Positions 8,163 through 17,349 of a stretch of DNA of 64,000 bases are shown piece by piece; within the stretch, counting starts at the first letter, position 1; each line of letters starts with the position of its first letter. The translations under genes and the position numbers were made by a program. Source of the stretch: Flagellimonas meishanensis (lineage in GTDB: Bacteria; Bacteroidota; Bacteroidia; Flavobacteriales; Flavobacteriaceae); assembly GCF_019880545.1 (NCBI RefSeq), contig NZ_JAINVW010000001.1, positions 992,001 through 1,056,000 of the forward strand, given 5' to 3'. The notes under the pieces were generated by a model, which made no database searches, was not told the DNA's origin, and was given only the letters and a program-made list of their open reading frames with translations.

Positions 8163-10625
8163 TCACTTCATCAAAATCTTGGTCATCCGCTTTATGCGGT
8201 CCGCCAATTTTTCGTTGGACAACTTTTCACGTAATCTATCTGTAATGATTGGAAAAGAGAACGGAGTGGGCCGCTCACATTTTTTCCAAACAATTTCTTG
8301 TTGGGCAATGCGCTCCAAGGCCAAACGAAGCCTACCTTCTTCCAACTGATGCTCAAAAGTCTCGGTAAATGCCTGTTGATAGAGCAAGTTATCGTCCTCA
8401 AAATCCTTGAACACATCGAACAACAATTCGGAACTGCTTTGCAGATGCTTCATTTTCACGCCTTTTTCGGGGTATCCTGTAAATACCATGCCACTGATAA
8501 CGGCAATATCGCGGAACTTTCTGCGCGCCATTTCGTTGGAGTTCAAACTTTTTTGAAGGTCGGAGAGCATATACTCCGCAGTAAACAGATTGTTGTCCAG
8601 AATCGCCTGAATATCGATGGGCTTGTCCGAGAGCAGTTCAAAACCATAATCATTGAAGGCCAGGGAACAGGTTATGGGCGTCAAAAGACTGATGCGATAG
8701 GCCAATAGACTGCTCATGCCCTCATGGATGGCCCTTCCTTCAAAGGGATAGAAGATATGGTGGTAACCATCATCGGTCTTGAATGTCTCTATCAAAAATT
8801 GATGGGGTAAGGGGACAATGCTCCCTTCACGCTGTTTGGCAAACATGGGGGCCAAGGATTTTATTTCCGGGCCTTGTTTTGAAACCGGTAGCTCAGCTGT
8901 GTACAATTCTTCACGCAACAATTCCGACATTTTTGCTGAAAAACTCAGGCGGCCACCCATCCAACTGGGGACCTTATTGGTGCGCTTGGTGGAGTTTCGA
9001 ACATGTGCGGACATACCTTTGATGCGGATGAACTCCAGATTCCGTCCTGCAAAGGTGAACACGTCACCTGGACTTAATTTTGAAATGAAATACTCTTCAA
9101 TGGAACCGATATACCCACCTTTTTGATAGCGTACCGAGATAGTGGCATCCCCCACAATGGTCCCGATTTGAAATCGATGCCGCATGGCAACCATCCTACT
9201 GTTCACCTTGAACCTGCCGTCTTCCTCTACCTCCACTTTTTTGTACTCATCGTAGCTTTTCAGGCTTTGGCTGCCCATCACCAAAAAATTGAGAAGCCAT
9301 TGCCATTGCTCCTCGGTCATGGCCTGGTAACAGAAGGTCTGTTTGATCTCATGGTAGATTTCTTCTGGGAAGAAACCATCGGAAACTGCCAAGGTGGTCA
9401 GGTATTGGATAAGCACGTCAAAGCTGTTCAAATATGGAATACGGTCTTCAACGGCACTGTTCAAAACGGCCTTTTGCATGGCCGAAGCCTCAATGAGCTC
9501 CATGGCATGGGTTGGTAGAAAATGGATAATGCTTTCCTTTCCTGGTCTATGGCCACTCCGCCCCGCCCGTTGCAAGAAGCGGGCAACACCTTTGGGTCCT
9601 CCAATTTGCACAACAGTTTCCACTGGGGCAAAATCCACGCCCAAATCCAAACTTGAAGTGCATACCACAGCCTTCAAACTTTCATTGCGTATGGCCTGTT
9701 CCACCCAAAGTCGGGTCTCCTTGTTGATGCTGCCATGGTGCATGGCAATTTCTCCTGCAAATTCAGGATACTTTTCGAGAATTTTTTGGAACCAGATTTC
9801 ACACTGGCTGCGGGTATTGGTAAAGAGCAAAGTGGTTTTACTATGGTTGATGATGGGAATCACAGCTTCCAAAAGATGCAGTCCCAAGTGCCCCCGCCAA
9901 GGGAAAGTTTCCATTTTTTTTGGGATAATGCTCTTTACCGTTATCTTTTTGTTGAGATTGGCCTTGACCAATACAGAGTTCCCAAGCTCCTTTGAGGTTG
10001 GCCCCAACAGTACTTCACGTGCTTGCTCAAGATTCCCTATGGTTGCGGAAATGCCCCAAATTCTGAGGTTGGTGCAAACGGTCTTCAACCGGGAAAGCCC
10101 AAGTTCCATCTGTACGCCCCGCTTGGTTCCCATCAGTTCATGCCACTCGTCCACTACAATTGCCGAGCAGCTCTTGAACACTTTTTCATACGCCTTGGAA
10201 GAAAGCAACAATTGTAAGCTTTCAGGAGTTGTGATCAGCAGATCGGGCATAGCGGTTTTTTGCTGGGCGCGCTCTTTCGTAGGGGTATCCCCTGTGCGGA
10301 TTCCTACGGTCATTTGGGTCTCCAAGTCTTGGGTGATTCGCTCAGCTGATTGTTTGATTTCTTGGGAGAGTGCACGCAAAGGAGTTATCCAAATGGCCTT
10401 AAGCCCTTTTTTGTGTCTGGTTTTATATTCGGGATGGGACTTGATGTAGTTCAAGACTATTGGAAACCAAAGGGCATACGTCTTGCCACTGCCCGTTGGG
10501 GCGTTCAAGAGACCATGTTTGCCTTCCAAAAAAGCTTTCCAGGTCTCTTTTTGAAAAGGAAAGGGTTTCCAACCCTGTTGATGGAACCAGTTTTCGGCAA
10601 TATGGAAAAGTTCGGTTTTTTTCAG
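8163..10625 (-). CDS. ligase-associated DNA damage response DEXH-box helicase
   Basis: An Lhr-type SF2 helicase, about 820 residues: Walker A A42-PTGSGK-T49, motif Ia TPLRAL, motif II D159-E-W-H, motif III SATIG, second RecA domain with QRAGRSGHRPG, then the winged-helix and DEAD/H-associated domains. It acts with an ATP-dependent ligase, an exonuclease and PdeM in a repair pathway known from comparative genomics. The conserved first 32 residues (KKTELFHIAENWFHQQGW and on) lie upstream of the first TTG (10529); the frame is open from 10661 but contains no ATG/GTG/TTG there. I use CTG at 10625; ATT 10643 or ATA 10631 are possible. Ligase and exonuclease genes are not adjacent. Confidence 0.85.
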   Translation of the reverse strand: MKKTELFHIAENWFHQQGWKPFPFQKETWKAFLEGKHGLLNAPTGSGKTYALWFPIVLNYIKSHPEYKTRHKKGLKAIWITPLRALSQEIKQSAERITQDLETQMTVGIRTGDTPTKERAQQKTAMPDLLITTPESLQLLLSSKAYEKVFKSCSAIVVDEWHELMGTKRGVQMELGLSRLKTVCTNLRIWGISATIGNLEQAREVLLGPTSKELGNSVLVKANLNKKITVKSIIPKKMETFPWRGHLGLHLLEAVIPIINHSKTTLLFTNTRSQCEIWFQKILEKYPEFAGEIAMHHGSINKETRLWVEQAIRNESLKAVVCTSSLDLGVDFAPVETVVQIGGPKGVARFLQRAGRSGHRPGKESIIHFLPTHAMELIEASAMQKAVLNSAVEDRIPYLNSFDVLIQYLTTLAVSDGFFPEEIYHEIKQTFCYQAMTEEQWQWLLNFLVMGSQSLKSYDEYKKVEVEEDGRFKVNSRMVAMRHRFQIGTIVGDATISVRYQKGGYIGSIEEYFISKLSPGDVFTFAGRNLEFIRIKGMSAHVRNSTKRTNKVPSWMGGRLSFSAKMSELLREELYTAELPVSKQGPEIKSLAPMFAKQREGSIVPLPHQFLIETFKTDDGYHHIFYPFEGRAIHEGMSSLLAYRISLLTPITCSLAFNDYGFELLSDKPIDIQAILDNNLFTAEYMLSDLQKSLNSNEMARRKFRDIAVISGMVFTGYPEKGVKMKHLQSSSELLFDVFKDFEDDNLLYQQAFTETFEHQLEEGRLRLALERIAQQEIVWKKCERPTPFSFPIITDRLREKLSNEKLADRIKRMTKILMK

Positions 10626-10711
10626 TGGTATGGTTTTGACAATTGTACAGCGAAACGAAAATTACAAATTTCTTTTGGGGCGAATTTTATAGACCTTTCT
10701 AGTTTAAGATT

Positions 10712-10719
10712 TATATTTG
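10712..10719 (+). promoter_or_regulatory. -7 promoter box (TATATTTG) of the terB-like gene
   Basis: Perfect TAnnTTTG match 18 bp before the ATG at 10738. It overlaps the TTG at 10717, which argues against that codon being the start. Confidence 0.55.
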
Positions 10720-10737
10720 TTCCACAAAATTTTGACT

Positions 10738-11160
10738 ATGCCCATAATGGACCTTTACGAGCACGGGGAAAAACGCAGGGAGCTTGCCCATTTTGCCACT
10801 TTAGCAAGCTTGGCCGCCGTGGACGGAGAAATAAATGAAAAAGAAAAGGCGGTGTTGGACAAGTTTGCCTTTAAATTGAACATTACTGCCGACGAGTACA
10901 AGATGGTAATGAAGAAGGAAAACAAATATCCGATTGAAACCCCTCATAGCGGTGAAAAACGGTTGAAGCGTTTGTTTGACTTTTTCCAAATTATCTTCTC
11001 TGACCTGGAAATGGATGAGGTAGAGCGCAAAATGGTTGAAAAATATGCCATTGGGCTAGGGTTTCCACCCAAAAAATCTCAGGAAATCATTGAAAAGTCG
11101 GTAGCAATCTTCACAGGAAAGATAGCTTTTGAAGATTACCTCTACCTGATGGAGAAATAG
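10738..11160 (+). CDS. TerB family (tellurite resistance-like) protein
   Basis: 140 residues, all helical, with the TerB fold pattern: helix-turn with A-A-V-D-G-E-I-N-E-K-E near residue 25 (the metal-binding acidic turn of TerB) and a second acidic pair D-L-E-M-D-E-V-E near residue 85. TerB proteins bind divalent metals at the membrane in phage and stress responses; DjlA-like and TerB-like single-domain proteins are widespread and of unclear role. Start chosen at ATG 10738, downstream of the -7 box; ATG 10747 is also possible. It ends one base before the convergent fbp stop. Confidence 0.75.
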   Translation: MPIMDLYEHGEKRRELAHFATLASLAAVDGEINEKEKAVLDKFAFKLNITADEYKMVMKKENKYPIETPHSGEKRLKRLFDFFQIIFSDLEMDEVERKMVEKYAIGLGFPPKKSQEIIEKSVAIFTGKIAFEDYLYLMEK

Positions 11161-11161
11161 C

Positions 11162-12202
11162 TCAGGCCTGGATAAACTCCTCTACTTTTTCTACCATTTT
11201 TTTACTTCCGCAGAAGAAAGGGACCCGTTCATGTAGTTCTGTGGGTTCAATTTCCATTATGGGGCGGAAACCGTTACTGGCTTTGCCCCCTGCCTGTTCC
11301 GCCAAGAAAGCCATGGGATTGCACTCATACAAAAGACGCAGCTTTCCATTTTGGGCCACACTGCTTTTTGGGTACATATAGATTCCTCCCTTGATCATGT
11401 TTCTATGAAAATCGGACACCAATGATCCAATATATCTGGACGTGTACGGGCGGTCACCTTCTTCCATTTGGCAGTACTTGATATAGTCCTTTACACCCTG
11501 TGGGAAATGGATATAGTTGCCCTCGTTAACCGAATAGATTTTGCCCGTCTCGGGATATTTCATGTCGGGATGGGACAAATAGAAGGTCCCCAATGCTGGA
11601 TTCAAGGTAAAACCATTGACGCCATTGCCCGTGGTATAGACCAGCATCGTTGAGGTACCATAAATTATGTAACCAGCGGCAATCTGGTTCTTCCCCGGTT
11701 GCAAAAAATCCTTCAGCGTTACGGGGGTGCCCACAGGGGTAACCCTTCTATAAATGGAAAAAATGGTTCCCACAGATACGTTAACGTCAATGTTTGATGA
11801 ACCATCCAATGGGTCGATGAGCACAATATATTTGTTCTGATGGTTTTCATCAAAACTGTTTATGCTTATAAAATCATCTTCCTCCTCGGAAGCGATACCG
11901 CAAACAATTTCCCTGTTCTTCAATGTCTGGATGAACTTTTCGTTGGCAAGCACATCCAATTTCTGCTGGTTCTCGCCCTGTATATTCATTTCTCCCGCAG
12001 TACCTATGATGTCTACAAGACCTGCCTTGTTCACCTCATGGTTCACCACTTTTGCTGCTAGACGGATACCGTTCAGCAGACGGGAAAGCTCCCCAGAGGA
12101 ATATTGAAATGAATCTTGATTGGCTATGATGAACTCACCCAAGGTAAGGTGCTGTTTTTCGAACATGGAAAGCTGTTTTATTTGGGCACAAATATCGGGC
12201 AT
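11162..12202 (-). CDS. fbp: class 1 fructose-1,6-bisphosphatase
   Basis: Converts fructose-1,6-bisphosphate to fructose-6-phosphate in gluconeogenesis. The 346-residue protein carries the metal/phosphate motif [18 protein letters not shown] near residue 125, the [10 protein letters not shown] segment, and the substrate site ([17 protein letters not shown] near residue 300). An internal ATG (12166, [12 protein letters not shown]) fits the family N-terminus as well and may be the true start. Its upstream region is shared with the divergent acetyltransferase gene. Confidence 0.95.
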   Translation of the reverse strand: MPDICAQIKQLSMFEKQHLTLGEFIIANQDSFQYSSGELSRLLNGIRLAAKVVNHEVNKAGLVDIIGTAGEMNIQGENQQKLDVLANEKFIQTLKNREIVCGIASEEEDDFISINSFDENHQNKYIVLIDPLDGSSNIDVNVSVGTIFSIYRRVTPVGTPVTLKDFLQPGKNQIAAGYIIYGTSTMLVYTTGNGVNGFTLNPALGTFYLSHPDMKYPETGKIYSVNEGNYIHFPQGVKDYIKYCQMEEGDRPYTSRYIGSLVSDFHRNMIKGGIYMYPKSSVAQNGKLRLLYECNPMAFLAEQAGGKASNGFRPIMEIEPTELHERVPFFCGSKKMVEKVEEFIQA

Positions 12203-12249
12203 TTTGTGAAACTACAACGATTTCGAAGAAGCAAAGTTTTCTATATTTA

Positions 12250-12257
12250 TAACTTTG
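12250..12257 (+). promoter_or_regulatory. -7 promoter box (TAACTTTG) of the GNAT-lysC operon
   Basis: Perfect TAnnTTTG match 19 bp before the ATG at 12276. It covers the in-frame TTG at 12255, which is therefore unlikely to be the translation start. Confidence 0.55.
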
Positions 12258-12275
12258 TGTTCTATTTGTAACAGT

Positions 12276-12758
12276 ATGGAATTTTCAATCCGAGAAGCAC
12301 TACCGGAAGATATGCAACAAGTGTTGGCACTGATCCAACAACTGGCCGAATATGAGAAGGAACCCAATGCTGTGGACATAGCCTCGGACGATTTGGTACG
12401 GGATGGTTTTGGTGAAAAGCCGCTTTTTCATTGCTTTGTGGCCGAATCGGAAGGTAGGATTGTGGGGATAGCCTTGGTATATCCACGTTATTCCACATGG
12501 AAAGGAGCGGTCCTTCATTTGGAAGACTTGATTGTAGCCGAGGAAATGCGCGGAAGTGGATTGGGAACCGCTCTTTTGGATGAGGTCATAAAATATGGCC
12601 ATGGTTTGGGCGTTAAAAGGATTTGCTGGGAAGTGTTGGATTGGAACGAACCTGCCATTGCGTTTTACGAGAAGAAGGGAGCAAGGATTCTTAGGGACTG
12701 GGATGTGGTGCAACTGGATGAAAATGGGATTCAGAACTATATTGAAAGAATACGATAA
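12276..12758 (+). CDS. GNAT acetyltransferase, SSAT-like
   Basis: 160 residues with the full GNAT fold: N-terminal I-R-E-A, the L-A-E-Y-E-K-E-P segment typical of spermidine/spermine (and thialysine) N-acetyltransferases, the acetyl-CoA loop M-R-G-S-G-L-G-T near residue 95 and the C-terminal W-N-x-P-A-I-x-F-Y motif with its catalytic-type Tyr. Likely substrate is a polyamine or lysine analogue, inferred from the SSAT-like motif. The stop codon directly abuts the start of the aspartate kinase gene, so the two are surely cotranscribed. Confidence 0.85.
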   Translation: MEFSIREALPEDMQQVLALIQQLAEYEKEPNAVDIASDDLVRDGFGEKPLFHCFVAESEGRIVGIALVYPRYSTWKGAVLHLEDLIVAEEMRGSGLGTALLDEVIKYGHGLGVKRICWEVLDWNEPAIAFYEKKGARILRDWDVVQLDENGIQNYIERIR

Positions 12759-14009
12759 ATGAGAGTTTTTAAGTTTGGGGGGGCATCGGTAAAGGATGCC
12801 GAAGCGGTGAAAAATGTGGTTAAGGTGCTTAAGGAGGTGGGACACAAGGACACCTTGGTGGTCATATCGGCCATGGGAAAGATCACCAACGCCATGGAAA
12901 AGGTGGTGAAAGCGTACTTTGAGGATAAGAAGGCCCTATCCGGCTCGCTTCAGGAGGTTGTGGACTACCACAATGCCATAGTGTTGGATTTGTTCGAGAA
13001 CAAGAACCATCCCGTGCACGAAAAGCTGAAACTGCTCTTTGATGAGATTAAGGGCTTTTTGGCATGGAACAAGTCCCCAAAATATGCGTTTGTATACGAT
13101 CAGGTGGTGGGGTACGGCGAGCTGCTATCCACGACCATAATCAGCGAATATCTTAATGAAGTTGGCCTACACAATGTACTCCTGGATGTTAGAAATTTGA
13201 TCAAGACCGACAACAGTTATAGGGATGCCCAGGTGAATTGGGACCGTACCCAAAAGGAAGTCGCTTCGAGAGTAGATCTATCAAAACTGAACATTACCCA
13301 AGGATTTTTGGGAAGTGATGAAAACAACTTTACCACCACTTTGGGCAGGGAAGGGTCGGATTATTCCGCAGCCATTTTGGCCTATTGCCTCAATGCGGAG
13401 TCCGTCACCATTTGGAAGGATGTGCCCGGGGTGCTGAACGCCGACCCAAGAAACTTTGAAAAGGCCCAATTGTTAAATCAAATTTCCTATAGAGAAGCCA
13501 TAGAGCTAGCATTTTATGGAGCTTCCGTAATTCACCCAAAAACACTTCAACCATTGCAGCGAAAGGAAATACCATTACATGTAAAATCTTTTTTAAACCC
13601 CCAGGGCAATGGCACCACTGTGGGCAAAGGGGTGGGCATATCCCCTAAAATACCGTGTTTCATTGTAAAAAAGAACCAAGTGCTGTTGAAACTGTCCTCG
13701 CTGGACTTCTCTTTTATTTTGGAGGACAATATCAGCGAAATCTTCAAGCTGTTCCATGACCATCAGATGAAGGTGGACCTTATACAAAACTCGGCCATAA
13801 GTTTTTCGGTCTGTTTGGACAACAAGTTCAACGGACTGCAGGCCATGCTCAACGAGCTAAAGAGAAAATTCAAAGTGGTCTGTCATGAAGATGTTTCCCT
13901 GTACACCATAAGGCACTTCGATGACGATTCGGTCCTATCGCTCCAAAATGGCAGATCGGTACTGGTGGAACAACGGGGTAAGGAAACCGTTCAGTTGGTA
14001 GTCAAGTAA
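12759..14009 (+). CDS. lysC: aspartate kinase
   Basis: Monofunctional aspartokinase of 416 residues that phosphorylates L-aspartate, the first step to lysine, threonine, methionine and diaminopimelate. Seen: the N-terminal K5-F-G-G-A-S-V, a T-T-L-G-R-E-G-S-D-Y-S-A substrate/ATP segment near residue 195, and a V-T-I-W-K-D-V-P-G-V-x-x-A-D-P motif near 220. The C-terminal 140 residues are the ACT regulatory region (two divergent ACT units), so amino-acid feedback is likely. It begins on the base after the acetyltransferase stop. Confidence 0.95.
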   Translation: MRVFKFGGASVKDAEAVKNVVKVLKEVGHKDTLVVISAMGKITNAMEKVVKAYFEDKKALSGSLQEVVDYHNAIVLDLFENKNHPVHEKLKLLFDEIKGFLAWNKSPKYAFVYDQVVGYGELLSTTIISEYLNEVGLHNVLLDVRNLIKTDNSYRDAQVNWDRTQKEVASRVDLSKLNITQGFLGSDENNFTTTLGREGSDYSAAILAYCLNAESVTIWKDVPGVLNADPRNFEKAQLLNQISYREAIELAFYGASVIHPKTLQPLQRKEIPLHVKSFLNPQGNGTTVGKGVGISPKIPCFIVKKNQVLLKLSSLDFSFILEDNISEIFKLFHDHQMKVDLIQNSAISFSVCLDNKFNGLQAMLNELKRKFKVVCHEDVSLYTIRHFDDDSVLSLQNGRSVLVEQRGKETVQLVVK

Positions 14010-14082
14010 AATTACCTGGGACAAGTACCGAAGTCAATTACCGTAATTTTCTATCTTTACCCTTACCTAATTTTCTTGCTTT

Positions 14083-15900
14083 ATGGGGTTGGTATCTGCG
14101 AAAGAAGTGGCAAAGGTCATTCATCTGGACAAATACGGTATTTTTGGGACCTTCGTTGGATGGCTGTTGATGGTTGCCACCAAGATTACCTCAATAAACC
14201 GCTTCTACAATAAGAACAAGGACCTCCCGGGAAAGGAGTTCTTGGATGCCATTTTGGAGCATTACGAGATCAACTTCGAGATTCCGGAGGAGGATTTAAA
14301 ACGGCTTCCCAAATCAGGTCCGTTCATTACCATCAGTAACCATCCGCTGGGAGGCATCGATGGGGTGTTGCTTTTGAAGCTATTGTTGAACGAACGCAGT
14401 GATTATAAAATCATAGCCAATTTTCTGCTCCACCGAATAGAACCGCTCAAGCCCTATATTATGCCAGTGAATCCCTTTGAGACGCACAAGGATGCCAAAA
14501 ATAGCTTCGCGGGATTCAAGAATGCACTTTTGCATTTAAGGGGAGGTCATCCTTTGGGCATTTTTCCAGCAGGTGAGGTGTCCACTTATAAAGATGATAA
14601 ACTGGTTGTTGACAGACCGTGGGAAGAGGCCGCCATCAAATTGATTCGAAAAGCCGAAGTGCCCGTGGTGCCCATTTATTTTCATGCACGAAACAGTCGC
14701 CTTTTTTACAGATTATCAAAGATCAATGATGTTTTTAGGACCGCAAAGCTTCCATCCGAACTGACTTCCCAAAGCAGGCGCCCCATCAAGGTGAGGGTGG
14801 GGCAACCCATATCGGTTGAGGCGCAGAAAGAGGAAACGACCTTGGAATCCTATACGGAATTGTTGCGCAAAAAAACCTATCTCTTGGCCAATGTGTATGA
14901 GAAGGAACGCTTGATAGACATGGTGCCAACCACGATCAAAATTCCCAAACCTCCAAAAAAAATAGCCTCAGCGGTGAACAGCAAAGTGCTGGAAGGGGAG
15001 ATAGAGCGGCTGCGGGAGAAGGATTGCAGAATGCTCCAGAGCAAGAACTACGAAGTGTACCTGGCACAGGAAAAGGACATGCCATTTATCCTTAAGGAAA
15101 TAGGAAGACAGCGGGAAATCACTTTTCGGGAAGTGGGCGAGGGCACCAATAATGCTGTGGATCTTGACAAGTTCGACTCCTACTACCACCATCTTTTTCT
15201 TTGGGATGATGAGGACAAGTCCATTGTTGGGGCCTACCGCATGGGACTTGGCTCGGAAATATTCAAGAAATATGGCATAGACGGGTTCTACCTCCAAGAC
15301 CTCTTCCGTTTTGAACCGGAACTTTATGGTATGATGGAAAAATCCATTGAAATGGGCAGGGCCTACATTATAAAGGAATACCAGCAAAAACCCATGCCCT
15401 TGTTTTTGCTTTGGAAAGGAATCGTGCATACCACCTTGCGCTATCCGGAGCATAAATACTTGATAGGGGGGGTGAGCATCAGCAACCAATTCTCAAATTT
15501 TTCCAAATCACTGATGATCGAGTTCATGAAATCCAATTATTGGGACCCTTACGTGGCACAGTACATAAGGCCGAAGAAAGAATTCAAGGTACAACTGAAG
15601 GATGCGGACAAAGAATTTGTGTTCGATGAGACACAGGCGGACCTTAACAAATTTGACAAGTTGATCAGCGAAGTGGAACCTGGCAGTCTCCGTCTTCCGG
15701 TGTTGATCAAAAAATACATCAAACAAAATGCAAAGGTGGTGGCCTTCAATGTGGATCCCCTTTTCAACAATTCCGTAGATGGGCTGATGTACATAAAAAT
15801 TGCCGATCTGCCGGAAAGCACGGTAAAGCCGGTAATGGAGGAATTTCAGGCGGAGCTCGAACGAAAAATGTCAGAAGGCGCCACCCACAACATTGATTAG
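14083..15900 (+). CDS. bifunctional acyltransferase for aminolipid synthesis (OlsF/GlsF type)
   Basis: 605 residues with two acyltransferase domains. The N-terminal half is a PlsC-like O-acyltransferase with the H87-P-L-G-G-I-D93 motif and the F161-P-A-G-E motif. After a basic linker (residues about 290-315) comes a GNAT-like N-acyltransferase (OlsB/GlsB type, about 325-540; e.g. REITFREVGEG and S-I-E-M-G-R-A-Y-I). Fused proteins of this kind (OlsF in Serratia and Flavobacterium, GlsF) make ornithine or glycine lipids; which head group is used here cannot be read off. Monocistronic; convergent with arsC. Confidence 0.85.
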   Translation: MGLVSAKEVAKVIHLDKYGIFGTFVGWLLMVATKITSINRFYNKNKDLPGKEFLDAILEHYEINFEIPEEDLKRLPKSGPFITISNHPLGGIDGVLLLKLLLNERSDYKIIANFLLHRIEPLKPYIMPVNPFETHKDAKNSFAGFKNALLHLRGGHPLGIFPAGEVSTYKDDKLVVDRPWEEAAIKLIRKAEVPVVPIYFHARNSRLFYRLSKINDVFRTAKLPSELTSQSRRPIKVRVGQPISVEAQKEETTLESYTELLRKKTYLLANVYEKERLIDMVPTTIKIPKPPKKIASAVNSKVLEGEIERLREKDCRMLQSKNYEVYLAQEKDMPFILKEIGRQREITFREVGEGTNNAVDLDKFDSYYHHLFLWDDEDKSIVGAYRMGLGSEIFKKYGIDGFYLQDLFRFEPELYGMMEKSIEMGRAYIIKEYQQKPMPLFLLWKGIVHTTLRYPEHKYLIGGVSISNQFSNFSKSLMIEFMKSNYWDPYVAQYIRPKKEFKVQLKDADKEFVFDETQADLNKFDKLISEVEPGSLRLPVLIKKYIKQNAKVVAFNVDPLFNNSVDGLMYIKIADLPESTVKPVMEEFQAELERKMSEGATHNID

Positions 15901-15909
15901 GATTTTGGA

Positions 15910-16332
15910 TTAATCCATCAATTCTTCCTTTACAAAATCATAGCAAAATTCCTTTATGTCGTCCCGTGTGGCCACAAATGCCTCATGTATTTCTTCTTTG
16001 GAACCTTTTACTTTTGATGGATCCGCGAAATTTTGGTGCAGGCGTCTTGCATTTTTGGATGGGATAAACGGACAGTGTTCCTTGGCATGGTCGCACACGG
16101 TAATGATGAAATCCCAATCAATCCCGGCATATTCATCCACATGGTTGGACGTATGATGGGAAATGTCCACGCCATCCTCTTTCATGATGGCCACGGCATC
16201 TGGGTTGAGGCCATGCGTCTCGATTCCGGCACTGTACACTTTTGCCAGCTTGTCCTGAAAATGGTTCAGGTAGCCGTGGGCCATTTGGCTTCGGCATGAG
16301 TTTCCGGTACAGAGCACCAATATATTTTTCAT
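15910..16332 (-). CDS. arsC: arsenate reductase, thioredoxin-coupled
   Basis: A 140-residue low-molecular-weight phosphatase-fold reductase that turns arsenate into arsenite. The P-loop C8-T-G-N-S-C-R14 is present with the two relay cysteines C80 and C87 in VCDHAKEHC, the same 7-residue spacing as in the Staphylococcus/Bacillus enzymes. Last gene of the arsR-DUF6428-GNAT-arsC operon; 22 bp after the GNAT gene. The product, arsenite, would need an exporter, and none follows. Confidence 0.93.
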   Translation of the reverse strand: MKNILVLCTGNSCRSQMAHGYLNHFQDKLAKVYSAGIETHGLNPDAVAIMKEDGVDISHHTSNHVDEYAGIDWDFIITVCDHAKEHCPFIPSKNARRLHQNFADPSKVKGSKEEIHEAFVATRDDIKEFCYDFVKEELMD

Positions 16333-16354
16333 AGTCGGTTTTGTTTGATTTTTA

Positions 16355-16846
16355 TCAGCTTACGCCAACCTTGGCGCTCCTTTTTTCAAAGAGCAGGTTG
16401 TCTTTCCAAACGCCGTGAAGTTTACCCACGCGTTCACGTCTGCCAATATAGCGAAACCCAACATTTTCATGCAACTGAATGCTGCTTTTATTTTCAGGAA
16501 AAATACCTGACTGGATTGTCCAGAATCCCGCTTCTTCACTTTCTAGAATCAGACGTTCCATTAGCGCTTTTCCAACTCCTTTCCCTCGGCTTTCGGCACC
16601 TACATAAACACTTACTTCGCCGACACCACCGTATACACATCGACCGGAAACTGGCGAAAGGGCCGCCCAGCCCAGCACCGTGCCATTTTCTTCGGCTACT
16701 AGGCGGCAAGATTCGATATGGGCCTTGTCCCAGGCTTCATATGTAGGCGCTGTGGTTTCAAAGGTGGCAAAACCAGTGGCCATGCCTTCCTCATAAATTC
16801 GGGAAACCTGCTCCCAATCGGTTTGGTACATTCGGCGTACTTTCAT
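16355..16846 (-). CDS. GNAT acetyltransferase in the ars operon (ArsN/PAT-like)
   Basis: 163 residues of the phosphinothricin-acetyltransferase subfamily: F-A-T-F-E-T-T-A-P-T near residue 27, V-S-V-Y-V-x-x-x-S-R-G-K-G-V-G-K-A-L acetyl-CoA loop near 85-100, and N-x-S-S-I-x-L-H-x-x-x-G-F near 125. Relatives found in arsenic operons (ArsN1) acetylate arsinothricin, an arsenic analogue of phosphinothricin. The operon position between DUF6428 and arsC supports such a role, but it is an inference. Ten bases separate it from the DUF6428 gene. Confidence 0.82.
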   Translation of the reverse strand: MKVRRMYQTDWEQVSRIYEEGMATGFATFETTAPTYEAWDKAHIESCRLVAEENGTVLGWAALSPVSGRCVYGGVGEVSVYVGAESRGKGVGKALMERLILESEEAGFWTIQSGIFPENKSSIQLHENVGFRYIGRRERVGKLHGVWKDNLLFEKRSAKVGVS

Positions 16847-16855
16847 AAGCAGGAA

Positions 16856-17347
16856 TCAACAGCATCCACTTTCTGGGGAACAACAGGCCACAGCTTCTTT
16901 CTCCTGTTTTGTAGGAGCGACCCCACAGGTTTCTTGGGCCTTGCAGTTTGTTTTTTCCACAGATAACTTCAGTATCAGGGATTGATTTTCCAAAATATGG
17001 CCATCCACAAAGAGTTGGGCGGTATGGAAATTGGGATTGCCATATTCAAATTTTATTTCCGCATCGCGCACCATGGGTTTGATTCCATCGACCCGGTTCA
17101 AAATGTCCATAGCCTTGTTCACGGTCATGAACTCACGTTTGCCCTTTTCTTTTGGACTTTCCCAAAGCTGTACTATGGTTTCTTTCCAAAAATCGGTTCC
17201 GGCACCACAATCAACCGAGTCCACGGTTATGTTCTTGACCTCAGTGATGTGATAGTTTGCTCCCACGAATTTACCATCGGCATATTCAAAAAGAAGACTT
17301 TTTTCCTGATGTTGTTTTAGTAACGATAAAAGTTGTGCGGTATTCAT
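16856..17347 (-). CDS. DUF6428 family protein with cysteine-rich tail
   Basis: 163 residues from the ATG at 17347, 2 bp after the arsR stop; the TTG at 17359 would overlap arsR and is less likely. I recognise it as the DUF6428 family, a small protein repeatedly found beside arsR/arsC in flavobacteria. The main part has no known motif, but it ends with a cluster of cysteines (C-x5-C, then CC-SPESG-CC as the last residues), suited to binding arsenite or another soft metal. The function is unknown; metal sequestration or delivery is a guess from the tail and the operon. Confidence 0.8.
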   Translation of the reverse strand: MNTAQLLSLLKQHQEKSLLFEYADGKFVGANYHITEVKNITVDSVDCGAGTDFWKETIVQLWESPKEKGKREFMTVNKAMDILNRVDGIKPMVRDAEIKFEYGNPNFHTAQLFVDGHILENQSLILKLSVEKTNCKAQETCGVAPTKQEKEAVACCSPESGCC

Positions 17348-17349
17348 AA

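Noticed and set aside
9394..10449. 351-codon open frame on the plus strand inside the helicase gene
   Set aside because: It is antisense to the well-supported helicase frame, with no homology and a composition that mirrors the helicase codons.
10527..10529. TTG as the start of the helicase
   Set aside because: It would cut off a conserved N-terminal segment that lies in frame upstream, right before the Walker A motif.
12255..12257. TTG as the start of the SSAT-like gene
   Set aside because: It lies within the -7 promoter box; the ATG at 12276 fits the family N-terminus.
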